A stretch of DNA of 64,000 nucleotides from Mycosarcoma maydis (taxonomy: Eukaryota; Basidiomycota; Ustilaginomycetes; Ustilaginales), in the NCBI RefSeq assembly GCF_000328475.2, contig NC_026490.1, positions 372,001-436,000 on the forward strand. The letters are read 5' to 3'. Both the position numbers and the translations under genes were made by a program. Numbering within the stretch: the first letter of the stretch is position 1; each line of letters opens with the position of its first letter. This document shows positions 42,553 through 54,002 of the stretch, piece by piece. Below the pieces are notes generated by a model, which was given only the letters and a program-made list of their open reading frames with translations, had not been told where the DNA came from and did no database searches.

Positions 42553-43551
42553 TCAAGTGTCTGAAGGTGCATCTGGGTTGACGCGTATGTAGTGGGAGCG
42601 ATCAGGAGTCTGACTTTGCGCTCGACCGAATCGACGGAACAGAGTGTCTCTTATTGATGTGAGATTCTGCATCGGGCGAAACGAGGGAACCCTGAGATCG
42701 CCGCCAATGGTATTGCGAGCGAGGATCAGCCACATGGGCGGCCAAGAGTTATCGGCTGATACAGGTCCCAAGCCCATGTAAGGCTGATCTTCAGCAGTAG
42801 ACGCGGGTGGAGCGGCGTTTCGAGTTCGCCTTGAGAAGCGTCGGATGCGCGTTGTGTCTGGTCTTTCAGAGTGCGGTTGAGTAGGGGGTGAGAAGGACGA
42901 CTGGGATGCCTCAACGTCTGCATCAGGAACTTGAGTAGGCTCTTCTGGTAGAAATTGGCGTGACAGGATCTGGTTGTAAATCGGACCTAGTCGTACAACA
43001 GCAATGTGATGCGTCAGGCTCGTATGCCGTCGTTTGCTCTCGTCATCTTGATCTAGACCGAATAGATTTGCTTCTTCATCGCGTACGTCCCAGCCCTGGC
43101 CCAGGTCACCTTGTTCCAACAAGCTCGTCGAATCATCCAGCACGCTCGGCTCTTGGTCCGCTTTCACTTGATCTTTCCCCATTTCGAACGCGACAACGGT
43201 CATCACCAACTGAACGAACCAGACAAGAGCATCGATGAAGAGCATGTGAAGCCGTCCGGGGAGAGTAGTATGGCCGACAAAGTCGATCAAGATGGCGGTT
43301 CCCGCATTGGTCGTACTCGGCGGAGCCCATAGATGTGCGAGAGCGAAGATGAGGTTAAGGCAGCAGAGAAAGACAACAAAGAAGGGGAGAGTCCACGTAG
43401 GATGCATCAGCGACGGATTGCAGAATTGTACTTGCAGTGCAGCCCTGATGATGAGCGGAACGGTGCAATTGTCGAGAAGCCATATGTAGACGAAGAGGAT
43501 GAAGCAGAGCAGATCCAAAGATTGGACGAGCTCCTTCCTCTCAAAGTACAT
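42553..43551 (-). CDS. DUF1746 membrane protein, Dsc E3 ligase complex subunit 4-like
   Basis: 332 residues, single exon. The N-terminal half holds about four hydrophobic segments (about 12-32, 50-68, 85-100, 105-125) beginning FERKELVQSLDLLCFILFVY, matching the fungal DUF1746 pattern (RKxxVxxLDxLxF...). In fission yeast that family is Dsc4, part of the Golgi Dsc ubiquitin ligase that activates the sterol-response factor Sre1 and takes part in membrane-protein quality control. The C-terminal half is soluble, acidic then basic/Ser-rich (RRHTSLTHHIAVVRLGPI), ending in RFGRAQSQTPDRSHYIRVNP. Assignment to the domain family is fairly secure; the complex role is inferred from the family. Divergent from the Scm3-like gene. 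Confidence 0.7.
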   Translation of the reverse strand: MYFERKELVQSLDLLCFILFVYIWLLDNCTVPLIIRAALQVQFCNPSLMHPTWTLPFFVVFLCCLNLIFALAHLWAPPSTTNAGTAILIDFVGHTTLPGRLHMLFIDALVWFVQLVMTVVAFEMGKDQVKADQEPSVLDDSTSLLEQGDLGQGWDVRDEEANLFGLDQDDESKRRHTSLTHHIAVVRLGPIYNQILSRQFLPEEPTQVPDADVEASQSSFSPPTQPHSERPDTTRIRRFSRRTRNAAPPASTAEDQPYMGLGPVSADNSWPPMWLILARNTIGGDLRVPSFRPMQNLTSIRDTLFRRFGRAQSQTPDRSHYIRVNPDAPSDT

Positions 43552-44105
43552 GGTGGGGTGAAATGGTTAGGCTCAAGAGCCCATCGCTGCGAAGATGGTC
43601 TCAGCTTGAACAGAGTTGTTGTTATCAAGAGCGGCGATGACGGGGCAAAAAGCTGAGCGACGGATTCACGATTCAGACTCGCACGTTCTTGATGAGGTCC
43701 ATGCGTTTCCGATACGTCGCTACTCATTCACGCTGTGACAATCACGAATTGTGAATCACGAATAATCGTGAATGACTTGTGGCAAAGGTGGAGCATAGCC
43801 CTGGATCGGGATCTGCGGCTGTTTCACGTTTACATCGCCATTGCGCATCGGTGATGGCAATCACGAATCGTGAATCACGGAATATCACGAAATGTCACCG
43901 AGACTCACAACTGGACCCTGAACAATTCCTGCATCATCCTGAATCGTGAATCACGAAGGACAGATCCGTGATTGAATGACCGACGCGCGTTGCTTTCGCT
44001 CTTCGAGCATCGCCATCATCATCAATCCCTGCTCTCTCCCTACCATCACCCACTTGACCTCGACTCCAGCGGCAGCGCTCAGTACACAGCCTCTGATTGC
44101 TCAAA
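43552..44105. promoter_or_regulatory. Divergent promoter region with three heptamer clusters
   Basis: Between the Dsc4-like and Scm3-like genes. Clusters at 43739-43773 (AATCACGAATTGTGAATC...), 43858-43895 (AATCACGAATCGTGAATC...) and 43941-43957 (AATCGTGAATCACGAAG). No gene. Confidence 0.6.
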
Positions 44106-46286
44106 ATGCATTCAGCATATGCCCCGACTGGTTCGGTCGCAGGGGCTGGTCCCTCTCGACCACGTCTCGAACCACCCAATTCTGAAACTCGGTCTGATTT
44201 ACCACCGAAACAAAGGAAGCGACGACGACTACAGTTTTCCTCGCAACTCCACAGCAACACTGTCCAGCGATACAACCCTGACGGCACCGAGACTGTCGAA
44301 TACCTGCACCAGCAATCGACACAACGGCTCAAGCGCAAATGGGACAGCATCTTTGAACGCTTCAAAGATGCACACTTGCAGGAGCAGGACGAAATTTACC
44401 TCGGTAATCGTGCCAATGGCGAACCCATCGTCGTTGTCAAAGACAGGGGTAGCCTTAGGAGCTTGAGACAGAGCATGGAGTTTGGCGTCTTTATCAAAGA
44501 TGAAGAGCTTCAAGGCTGGAAGGAACGACCCGAAGCTAGAGAGACACAGGAACAAGACAACGGATACGAGGACGATTTCGATCCATCGCATGCGCCTTTG
44601 CTTCGATTACAACTCGCAGGCGCTTCAAGTAGCGAGTCGGAAGAGGAAGAGGATGACCCCGCTGCCAATGACCCAGACCTACGCGAATTCTTGCAGGCCG
44701 AGGCGCGGCGGAAAGCCATGCTCGGCGAATCAGGTGATGATGAGGAGGATGAGGTCGTCGACTTTGCCCATCCCTTATCGAGCGCCCAGGTTACCGCGCG
44801 TATCGCTCCACAACCTCTTGTCGAGTCAGCACCTGCCCCAGTCGGCGCATCAGATCGCACTGCAGCGCAACCTCCATCAATATCGGGCGCACCCGACCTG
44901 ATCATCTCATCTTCCGAGGACGAAGACGACACAGATGTAGTGACAGTCCACAGCGACTCGGATGAAGAGCTGTTCGATTCGATCCGCACCAAACGACAAA
45001 ACATCGAGGAGCTTGTTCAATGCACCACACCTTTTGAGACTTTGCCTTACAACGACATTTTCGCTCTAGCCGACCTGCTCAAGATTTCTGACAACACTTC
45101 GCGTCTCTACGTGGATCTCGTATCGGATGACGAGGATCAAGACGTGAGCAAGCAGATACCTGAGGACGATGTACTCGAACTTACTGCCTCCTTGCCCAAT
45201 CCTCTGCTCCAAGCTCTACCTTCCAAGACAGCATCTGCTGATGGAACCGTGGTCGAGGTCAACCATCCGGTACGTGACACGAACCCTGTAGCTATCGACA
45301 ATCTCTCGCCGATTTCCTCCCTCTTCGCCGACGCACCTTCCTCGCCATTATCAGAATTGCCACCCTCTCGAGCATCTTCGGCTGCCCTCAACGCATCGGC
45401 ATCGACACAAGCTTCAGCTTCCACCGAGGCTTCCTCGCATAACGCGAATGGTGTTGCGATCATCGCTGACGCAACATCCTCGCCATCCTCGCCATTGTCG
45501 CCTTCCCAAGCATCGTCGATTGCGTCCAACGCATCAGCATTGACGCAAGCCGCATCACCCTTCCAAGCTCGCTCGCCCAAGTGCAATGCGCCAACATCGA
45601 TGCGAGCTATATCACCCTTTGAAACACCTCGATCCATGCCGAATGATGTTGGCACGGCGACCGACGCATCCTCTTCGCCATTAACGCAGTTGACGCCCTC
45701 TCGAGCTTCGTCGATTGCTGCGAATGCGCCGGGATTGACGCCAGCTGTTCGATGCTTGGAAACACGCGCGCTTCCGTATAGTGTTGGTGTCGTTGACCGA
45801 ACTCCCGAGCGTGTAGCGGCAAAGCCGCTTGATTTCGCACTATCTTCACCAAGCCGGCCTGTCGCTGCGCCGGCTGTATCACTGCCCACGTTACAATCGG
45901 ATCCGATAGAGCCAGCAACATTGGAGCGAACCGAACACGCTTTGTATCACGATACGCATTTTCCACGAGCAACGCCGACACGCCATCTAGAATCGGAGCG
46001 CGATATGGGAACGTCAACGTCTACCGCACGCTCACCCTTCAAGATCTCGGCATCGTGCAGTGCACCGCTCTTCCGGTCGCATCTTGAGCGCAGTCGGTCA
46101 CGCTCCAGCTCGGCAAGTGACAAACACAGCGCGCCACGTTCGAGTCCGCTACGCAAAAATCACGCTCGTCCGTCCAAACATGCTCATGGTACTCGTCGTA
46201 AATCGCTCGCGAATCCCACGTGTGGCGGACCGGGAAGGTGCAGCAAGACTTTCTGCTTCGACTGTGCCTCTTCTCCACATGCTTGA
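44106..46286 (+). CDS. SCM3: Scm3/HJURP-like CENP-A chaperone (candidate)
   Basis: 726 residues, single exon, ATG at 44106. Residues about 74-125 match the Scm3 domain that binds the CENP-A/H4 dimer: RLKRKWDSIFERFKDAH, then DEIYLGNRANGEPIVVVKDR and GSLRSLRQSMEFGVF, parallel to the family pattern RWexIxxKY...DEIDLxTGEIVxDxGHLRSL. The middle is acidic and Ser-rich (DDEEDEVVDF, SSSEDEDDTDVV), with a second ordered-looking segment FETLPYNDIFALADLLKISD. Residues about 400-600 are a Ser/Ala/Pro-rich, semi-repetitive stretch (repeated SSPLSxLxPSRASSxAxNA). The tail is basic with a Cys cluster CGGPGRCSKTFCFDC (C-X5-C-X4-C-X2-C), a possible zinc site. Function is inferred from the N-terminal domain. 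Nuclear, centromeric if correct. Confidence 0.58.
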   Translation: MHSAYAPTGSVAGAGPSRPRLEPPNSETRSDLPPKQRKRRRLQFSSQLHSNTVQRYNPDGTETVEYLHQQSTQRLKRKWDSIFERFKDAHLQEQDEIYLGNRANGEPIVVVKDRGSLRSLRQSMEFGVFIKDEELQGWKERPEARETQEQDNGYEDDFDPSHAPLLRLQLAGASSSESEEEEDDPAANDPDLREFLQAEARRKAMLGESGDDEEDEVVDFAHPLSSAQVTARIAPQPLVESAPAPVGASDRTAAQPPSISGAPDLIISSSEDEDDTDVVTVHSDSDEELFDSIRTKRQNIEELVQCTTPFETLPYNDIFALADLLKISDNTSRLYVDLVSDDEDQDVSKQIPEDDVLELTASLPNPLLQALPSKTASADGTVVEVNHPVRDTNPVAIDNLSPISSLFADAPSSPLSELPPSRASSAALNASASTQASASTEASSHNANGVAIIADATSSPSSPLSPSQASSIASNASALTQAASPFQARSPKCNAPTSMRAISPFETPRSMPNDVGTATDASSSPLTQLTPSRASSIAANAPGLTPAVRCLETRALPYSVGVVDRTPERVAAKPLDFALSSPSRPVAAPAVSLPTLQSDPIEPATLERTEHALYHDTHFPRATPTRHLESERDMGTSTSTARSPFKISASCSAPLFRSHLERSRSRSSSASDKHSAPRSSPLRKNHARPSKHAHGTRRKSLANPTCGGPGRCSKTFCFDCASSPHA

Positions 46287-46311
46287 TGGCGGACCGATGG
46301 ATTGTAGGTGT

Positions 46312-46692
46312 CTACTCTTTCGTGCCAAGCGCATTGACCATGTCTTGGACGACCAGGTTTGACAGCTGGTTCACGCGTGTGCGTGTGATGCGGTGCATCG
46401 GAGTGGGAGGCGCATGAGTGGGTTTCCAGGGCGTGGCGCTGTCGCAGAAGTATCTTCCCGAGGACGATGGTGCACGAACATTTCTTGGCCTGATTGATGG
46501 TTGCAGCAGATCTGTGGTAGTGGTCAAAATCATGGCCACGGTCAAGTAGTTGGCATGTGTCTGTGAAGTGGTCAAAGCGAGGCTACACGCTGGTAGGGAG
46601 ATGGAAACGTACCACTTGCGGGTGGCGGGAGAAGGTGTGGATGAACACCGCGTTTCGTCCGCTCTTCTGAACAGCGGATTCTGCGCTGTCAA
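46312..46692 (-). CDS. Possible small multi-exon gene, unknown product
   Basis: An open frame on the minus strand without its own ATG (it begins TTG). The segment RYFCDSATPWKPTHAPPTPM, followed by NQLSNLVVQDMVNALGTKE, looks protein-like. A GTACGT donor near 46618 and an acceptor ending ATCAATCAG at about 46495 would keep the frame, joining RKW to PRNVRAPSSSGRYF. A short first exon could lie near 46725 (ATGTATCTTGAC). No family recognised. It may be only the 3' UTR side of the convergent Scm3-like gene. Confidence 0.25.
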   Translation of the reverse strand: MTAQNPLFRRADETRCSSTPSPATRKWYVSISLPACSLALTTSQTHANYLTVAMILTTTTDLLQPSIRPRNVRAPSSSGRYFCDSATPWKPTHAPPTPMHRITRTRVNQLSNLVVQDMVNALGTKE

Positions 46693-47364
46693 GGCTTAAC
46701 AGATACCGTATTGTCAAGATACATAATGCTCGATTGGTCTCGAACAAAGACCACCTCGAGACGTCTCGCTACTCGACGCACAATAGCACGTGTGCGACAC
46801 ACCCCAAAGTCACGAGTATTGCCACACCACACGTCGACATCCATGCACTCACATTACACGCACATCCCTTCACGCTTTCTCTTACATCCACCGCGTGCTT
46901 GCGTCGACTACTTGATCTCGTGACTCTCTCCAATCGCCGCCAGCACTCTGCAGACCAAGCTCTCGTGTGCAAGAGAGAATTATGCTAGTTCGGCCACACG
47001 TCGCGCCCACATCAGCCGAAAATCAACCTTCACGATTGCGCAGCCACGGGACATTCTAAACGCTGAAAAGAACATAATCAAAAACCAAAACAAGAACAAG
47101 AACAAGAACAATTGACAGGGACCATCGCCCAGTGCGTGCGCTACTTCTAAGAGGTTCGCAGACCACCCCTCAGTGGTCTTTGAGAGATCTGATTCCAGAA
47201 GAGCGCTCATGCAGAGCGTAATGAGGTCTGCATCGTAAAAATTCGTTCAACGTAAAGCCAGGTGCTCGTGAAGGAGAATGGCATGTGGATCCCTCAATCC
47301 GATGTCAATCGCGCCAACGATCGCCTGGCGCCTGGAGAACGAATTCTTGCAAGAGTCACGTCCA
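46693..47364. other. Intergenic, no gene seen
   Basis: Includes the ACC1 3' flank. Two isolated heptamer-type words (AGTCACGAGTATTG near 46811, CTTCACGATTGCG near 47029) and an AACAAG repeat (47088-47111). Confidence 0.45.
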
Positions 47365-50300
47365 TTACTTGAGCGAAGCGGCTAGTTGAGCGCGCAGTTC
47401 AGGGTCCAATGTCGAGATCTGAGCCAAGATGTACTGTGCCTTCAACTGTTTGGATGCGGCCAACAGCTGGTCGGCCGAAGCCTCCAAGTGCTCAGCCACC
47501 GCCTTGTCGTCATCGCTCGCAGCAGCACCAACAAACTGTCGCAATACAGCCAGCCTCTCAACATGCTTCAGCGTCGGGTTGGCCTCGCCAACCGTGCGTT
47601 CAGCAGCGACCTCGGTCAACCTTCTCCTGAGACGCCAGTAGAAGTATCGACGCGCGTTCTCCCATGGCAGCGCCGATCGCAGCACTCCAGTCGCAAGCAT
47701 GCGTCCTGCACGGTCGTGTGCATCTGCATACTCGGTAGCGATCGCCGTAAAGATAGGTGCGAGCTGCTTCTCTCGCTCTGCCAACGCCTTACGAGCGGTG
47801 GTCTGCGCGGTGAAGTCGGTCGCTTCGGCAGCTTCCTTGCTCAACTTGGCATAGACGCTGTCGAGTCGCTCCATGGTAGCACGTTGCTTGTCGGCACGGT
47901 ACTTGATCTCGACCAGACCTGAGGCTTCCAGCACACCACCTCGTGCGCTGTTGACATCGGCCGACATCTCGATCATACCGTTGTCGTTGATCGCAGAGTC
48001 GACCACGACCCACGAACCACCGCGAAGCTCACCCATAGGTGGAATGTGAACAAACACGGGCTGCTTGTACGACGACAGACCGTCGACGATCTTGGAGCCC
48101 TGCTTGAGGATCTCGTCGTACATGTCCTGCTGGCCACCCGAAAATCCACGCCAGTTGGCAAGGATGACCAAAGGCAGACCCTCTTTGTCAAAGTCCCAGA
48201 TGGCTTGGGCAGTCTTGTACGCTGAGTTGGGGTACCACACCTGGCCGGCTTCCATGATGCGCTGCTCGGTCGAGTTGGGGTTCGCAGGGTCGGCCGGAAC
48301 AACACGCTCGAGCGTGCGCGTCTCGACAGCGATCACACCGACAGGGATGCCGCCCAGGCGAGCACGACCAGTGACTACCGAAGTGGCCCAGCCGCCAAGC
48401 GTCTCGACAAATGAGCCTTCATCGAAAAGACCGGTGAGCTTGGTGCCGTCTTCGGCCTTGGTACCGTTGATGAGCCATCGTGGGTCGTAAGGACCACGAG
48501 GAGGCTGGTATGTGACCGCTCGGTCCCAGCTATCGGTGGTGGGCATGATCGGCAGAGGTCCACCACGCTGAGCAGGAACGTATGATATCCAGTTGACAAA
48601 CGACCTGACAGCGTCGAGGTCGTCCTGAGCAGTGAGGTGAGAAACACCGTTCTTGTACATGATCTGAGGACCACCGAGCTGTAGGTTCGAGGTATAGACC
48701 TCACGACCCAGCAGCTTGTTGAGTGCCTGATAACCAGTGAGGATCAAGGGCGAGCCCTCGACCTGGATTACACGCTCGCCCAGACGAGCAAGATAGGCAC
48801 CGATACCGACACTTCGTCCCGTGATGATGGTGGCAGTGAAGATCTGGTCCTTTGCACGGCTGGTCTCACCGGCAATGAGACCACTGCCCGACAGACACTC
48901 GACACCGAGACCCCCCTGAGGCTTGCCGATGATATCGGTGATGATGTTATGGACGCTGCCATCAGCGGCCTGGACGGGCTTGGTCATGACACTGTTGGGC
49001 GCCTTGGCCTGGACGGCTTGGAGCGACTCGTCGTCGAGGTAGATGTACTCGAAACCCTTGGCAGGGTCGTCGCCGACGAACTTGACCTTGAACAGGTCGA
49101 GCGCCTCAGTTGCCAAGCCGATACGGGCACCCGAATTGGCCGAGATGTAGAGGCGCGGCACACCAAGCTCACGGGCGAGCTTGGAGGCAGCAGCGAAGAA
49201 GCGGTCCTCAACGGGGCCGAACGAGCCAGCCTGGATGGTGACGTCGTTCCCGATGACAACGAGCTTACGGCCAGCGGGGTACTCGGGGGTGAGCACCTCG
49301 ACGAGCCAAGCAACCATGCCGATGTTGTTCATACCAGGAGCACGCTTGACCTCACGCAGGTTCTCCTGCTCGTCAAAGACCAACTCGACGGCCGACTTGA
49401 TGACATCACCGGGAATCTTGCTGGCAGCAACCTTTCTCCACGACGCACGCACGGCCTGACCAAGCACATCGATAAAGTCGTAGACGAAGGTGGTCTGCAA
49501 AGCGTGGGCACGAGATCGTCGCGACTGCAGTGCCACCTTGGTTGTGTAAGGGAAGTGTGCGCTCTGGGCATTGAGCGTGGCATCCTTGCCCTGGGGCTCG
49601 ATGCCGCGCAGAATCACAGAGCCGTCATCGGCGACAGTCTCCTCGTATGTCTCGTATCGGACGACCAGACCGGTCTCGTTGGTGACAAAGGCTCGGATCG
49701 GGCGGGGCTCGCCGTTGGGACCGTTTAGAATCATGCGGATCTCGGCACCTGTGATGCGGAGACGGAAGAAGCGGGTGCCGTGTCGCTCAAGGAAGCCGGC
49801 AATAGCCTTCTGCACATCCACGAGGCTGACATCCAGCTGGTAGATGAAAGACATGAAGATGTGCGAAGCATCGGCGGTGCGGTACTCGGGCTGGCCAAGA
49901 GCTACCTCGATGACGTTGAGAATATCGTTGACAATGCGGTCCGATTCGGAGATGAGGTATGCAGCCATGTCGCCCTGCACGCGGCCGGGACGGACGAGTG
50001 AGCGAACAAAGAATCGGGTATCGGCCGAGTTCTGGATACCACGAGCAAAGTAGAGATGGATCGTGGACGACGAGACCGGAACGGGGGTGAGCTCAAAGTT
50101 CTTGCTGACCCTGTCGAGCTCAAGCTGGTAGGCAAGCGCGGGTTCGATGTTGCGAATCGCCTTCTCTTCGGACCAGATGCCCTGCTCGTTGGGACGGAAG
50201 GTGGCGAAGAAGGGATACAAGCCGGGCTGGCAAAGGAGGTAGGTGACACGGCGGACACGAGCAGCGGAAAACTCCTTGCTGCAGGCATTGGTGTACAGGG

Positions 50301-53300
50301 CAAGCTGGCTTCGCACTTCGGCGTCGACAAAGTCAGTCTGGTCGACAACAGCAACGTTTAGCACATTGATGGGCGCTCCACTGGCACCGGCAGAAGACTT
50401 GAAGAACTTGAGAACCTTAGGGAGAAGTTCAGGAATGTCGGCCACATCGGCGCAGCTGGTCATGGCACCAGTGCGCAGCTCGCGGATGGGGCGAGCCCTC
50501 CTGTTGTTATCCATCATGCTGAGGTCGCTGATAGACACCTGACGCTCACGCTCCTTGAGCGAAGAAGCGCTTCGAGGCAGCTGGAACTGCCAGGTGAGCA
50601 CAGCGCGTTCTTCGACGTCAAAGTCCTCAACGGCATAGTCGAAGTTGACAATCTCGTAAGCTCGGTAGGCGCGGACGACGTAGGTGCAGAGCGCGGCAAA
50701 GGCGACATGGTGCTCGCGGTGACCGAAGAAGCTGTGCAGCACATCGTACACGCTGTACTGTGAGTCGCTGAGCTCGCGGAGAACCTCAAGCGAGGGAGCA
50801 TGGTACTCATCATCACCACCATACTTGGACGAGGTGACGGAGCCACGAAGAATGGCCTGCATCTGAGCTGATCGGTCGGCAAGACTGGGCATGTCGGCGT
50901 CGAGCGAGACCTCACGAGCCTTGAGGGCGATGGGGGCAGTCGACTTGCCCTGAAGCGAGGCAAGCTTGCGCAGAGCCTCGATCATGGTAGCACCGCTAGT
51001 ACGCGAGACAAGCGAGGTGCCCTTGATGTGCTTGTCAAGCAAGGTGAGCAGCAGAGCGTTTTTGCGGTTGATGCCATTGCGCGAAGTCTGCAGGGCCACA
51101 ACCTTGTCGAGGTCGCCGTCGGCCTGGAGACGAAGCTCGAGAACGACGTCAGCCTCACCGGTAAACTGGGACTCAACTTCGTAGTACTTTTGGAGGAACG
51201 AAGCAAGCACGTTGCCCTCATGAGCCTTGAGGCCGCCAGCGTAGGTCTCGAAGAGCTGGTAGAGAGGAGCAATGGTGATTTGCACCTGTCCGCGGATAGC
51301 AGGGTCGACGCTGTCACGGAGGAAGTTCTCGGTGAGCTTGCGCAGACGAGCAGCGGGGAACTCAATGTTCTTCGAGTGGCCCATCTCAATTGTGTTGCGC
51401 ACCACATCCTCGAGCCTGGCAGGGATACGGCCGCCCAAGCTGGACAGAATCTGGGAGGCCTGACCGTAGGGCAGCTCGGGGTTGCGGAGCGTCTCGATGA
51501 GCTCCTTGATGACCGCCTGCATGCGGAAGCTCTGGTCGTAACCATCGAGGATATCGTTGAGTACCTCGACAAGGGCCGTGTAACGCTGGTGAGGCTTGTT
51601 GCCAACGATGACGGGCATTCCAAAGTCGGGCAGCTGGCCAGCAAAGGGTTTAGCGTGCTGGACACGGCTAGGGTCATCAAGCGAGAGAATACCGATAATG
51701 TCTCCAGGGCTGAGAGCAACACCGGCGGTCTTGACAAACGAGACGACGCCGTCCTCGGCGGCAACGAGAGGCAAGTACATCTTCATGACCTCGATCTCTG
51801 CAATGGCCTGGTTGGCCTTGACGTGGTCGCCCGAATCCACCAAGAAGCGAACGAGCTTACCGGGCGAGGGCGAGCGGATCTGGGTGGGGTCATTCTCCTG
51901 CTCGATGAGGCAGGTCTTGGAGTCGATCATGAGACGGGTCATGCCGACCTCCTCACGCCAGTAGACGGGGTGCGACTTGCCCGAAAGACCAATGAGCAGA
52001 CCTCCGTCGGTAAGGGGTCGGAGCTGCACCAGCGTACGTCCACCGTTGAGGTAGAGGACCCAGCCGGAGACGGAGCTGCGCGTGGCAGTAAAGTTGTACT
52101 TGACGTTCTCGTAGATGAAGTCGATCGAGAAGACGGTCTTGATGGTGTCGCGAGGAGGGACCTGACCTCTATTCAAGATGCGCTTGTACTCGTCCTCGCA
52201 CTCACGCGCAAGGAGATGAGCCTTGACGGCAGCACCGCAAATGACAGCGAGGTCCGCAGGAGGTCGTTCGGCAGTGAGACGGTCCTGAATGAGACCATCG
52301 AGCCATCCAGTGGTGATCTTGTTGGACTCGAAGGCGTCGGTCTCGAGCAACTTGATGAGGTATTCGACGGTGGTACGGAAGTCACCGCGAATGGAGAGCT
52401 CCTTGAGCGAGATGACCATCTGTTTTCGCGCCTCGGATCGGTCGGCACCATAGGCAAAGATGTGTCCGAACTGCGAATCGGCGTACTCGTGGAGAGCACC
52501 GCTGGTGCCGACGGAGAAGTAACCCCAGGTGGAGGTGCTGGAGCGGAAGTTGAGCTCAGTGAGGGCACCCATGCCAGGCTTGAAGCCGGTGTCGGGGTTT
52601 TCGGCAGTGATACGGCAGGCGACTACGTGGCCCTGGGGCTGAGGCTTGCGCTGGGTCTTGAACGACTCGGGGCTAGAGAAGTCAAAGTCGATGACCTCAT
52701 TACCGCGAGGGTCCATGCCGTAAAGGGTTCGGATGTCGCGGATCGAGTAGAGAGGGATACCCATGGCGACCTGAAGCTGGGCAGCGGGAATGTTGACACC
52801 CGAGACCATCTCGGTAGTAGGGTGCTCGACCTGAAGACGGGGGTTGAGCTCGAGGAAGGCAAACTCGCCCGACTCGGGAGAGTAGAGCCATTCGACGGTA
52901 CCGGCAGAGACGTAGCCGACCAGTTTGGCGAGACGCACGGCAGCCTTCTCCATGGACTCGCGGGCATCCTCAGGAGCGATAGTGACAGGAGCCTCCTCGA
53001 TGATCTTTTGGTGACGACGCTGGACAGAGCAGTCACGACCAAAGATGCTGATGGCGTTGCCGTACTGATCGGCCAGCAGCTGCACCTCGAGATGACGCGC
53101 CTGGCCGGCGAGTTTCATAACGAAAACGGGCGAGCCGGGCACTTCACCGAGAACGGCGTTGTAGAGCTGCTTGAATTCTTCGCCGTTGGTACACTTTCGG
53201 ATACCCTTTCCTCCTCCACCTTCGGAGGCCTTGATCATGACGGGGTAGCCGATCTTTTCGGCCTTCTCAAGACCTTCTTCAGCGGTGTGGATGCAGGCCT

Positions 53301-54002
53301 GTTGGTAGACGTCGTCCGAGACGGTCAGGAAACCCTGATCGCTCATCATGGTCTCCTTGATGCCGGTACCGGACCAGGGCATGCATGGCACGTCGGCGTG
53401 CTGTGCGACGATGGTGGACGAGATCTTGTCACCAAGCGAGCGCATGGCGGAGCCGGGGGGACCGATAAAGATGATCTTGTGCTTGGAGGCGGCGAGCGAT
53501 TCAGGTAGGCGTGGGTTCTCGGAGGCGTGACCCCAGCCAGCCCATACGGCGTGAACGCCGGCTCGCTCAGCGACATCGACGATGAGGTCGACGTTAGCGT
53601 AGTTGTTGTTGTTAGAGCCACCGGGTACCTCGACGTATTGGTCGGCCATGCGGATGTAGTCGGCATTGACTTTGAGGTCCTCAGGGGTGGCCATGACGGT
53701 AAATTCAATGGCACGCTCATCGCCAAAGGTCTCGTAGGCCCATTTTCGGATGGAGCGAATCTCCTTGACGGCGGCGATACCGTTGTTGCAAATGAGGACC
53801 TTGGTGATGACACTGTGACCACCCTGTTTGCGAATAAAGTCGGCAACAGGGCTGGCGGGAGCGGTTTCAAGCGGGTTGCCGCCTGTAGTCGCATAGCGCA
53901 GTTGGGAGTTGGGTCAGCGCCAACTTGTAGGGTAAATACAAGACTTTTACATTCAAACTTACCGATAAACTGGCTGACTGCCTTGTGATCCGGAGGCGGC
54001 AT
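47365..54002 (-). CDS. ACC1: Acetyl-CoA carboxylase, multidomain
   Basis: Biotin-dependent carboxylation of acetyl-CoA to malonyl-CoA, the committed step of fatty-acid synthesis; cytosolic. Exon 1 53963-54002 (MPPPDHKAVSQFI...), intron 53883-53962 (80 bp), exon 2 47365-53882; 2,185 residues, full length for fungal Acc1. The splice gives SQFIGGNPLETAPASPVADF, then KVLICNNGIAAVKEIRSIRK. Biotin carboxylase about 30-560 (ATP-grasp KASEGGGGKGIRK, FLELNPRLQVEHPTTEMVSG), BCCP with biotinyl-lysine in EVMKM (Lys about 714), central regulatory region about 800-1450, carboxyltransferase about 1450-2150 (GIVVECLSGSG-like GLGVECLSGSGLIAGETS, ANWRGFSGGQQDMYDEILK). All key motifs present, no frame break. 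A long antisense frame (51028-53508) reflects codon bias only. Confidence 0.97.

Noticed and set aside
51028..53508. 826-codon open frame antisense to ACC1
   Set aside because: It lies wholly inside the ACC1 exon on the other strand. Its product resembles nothing, and strong C-rich third-position bias in ACC1 removes stop codons from this antisense frame.
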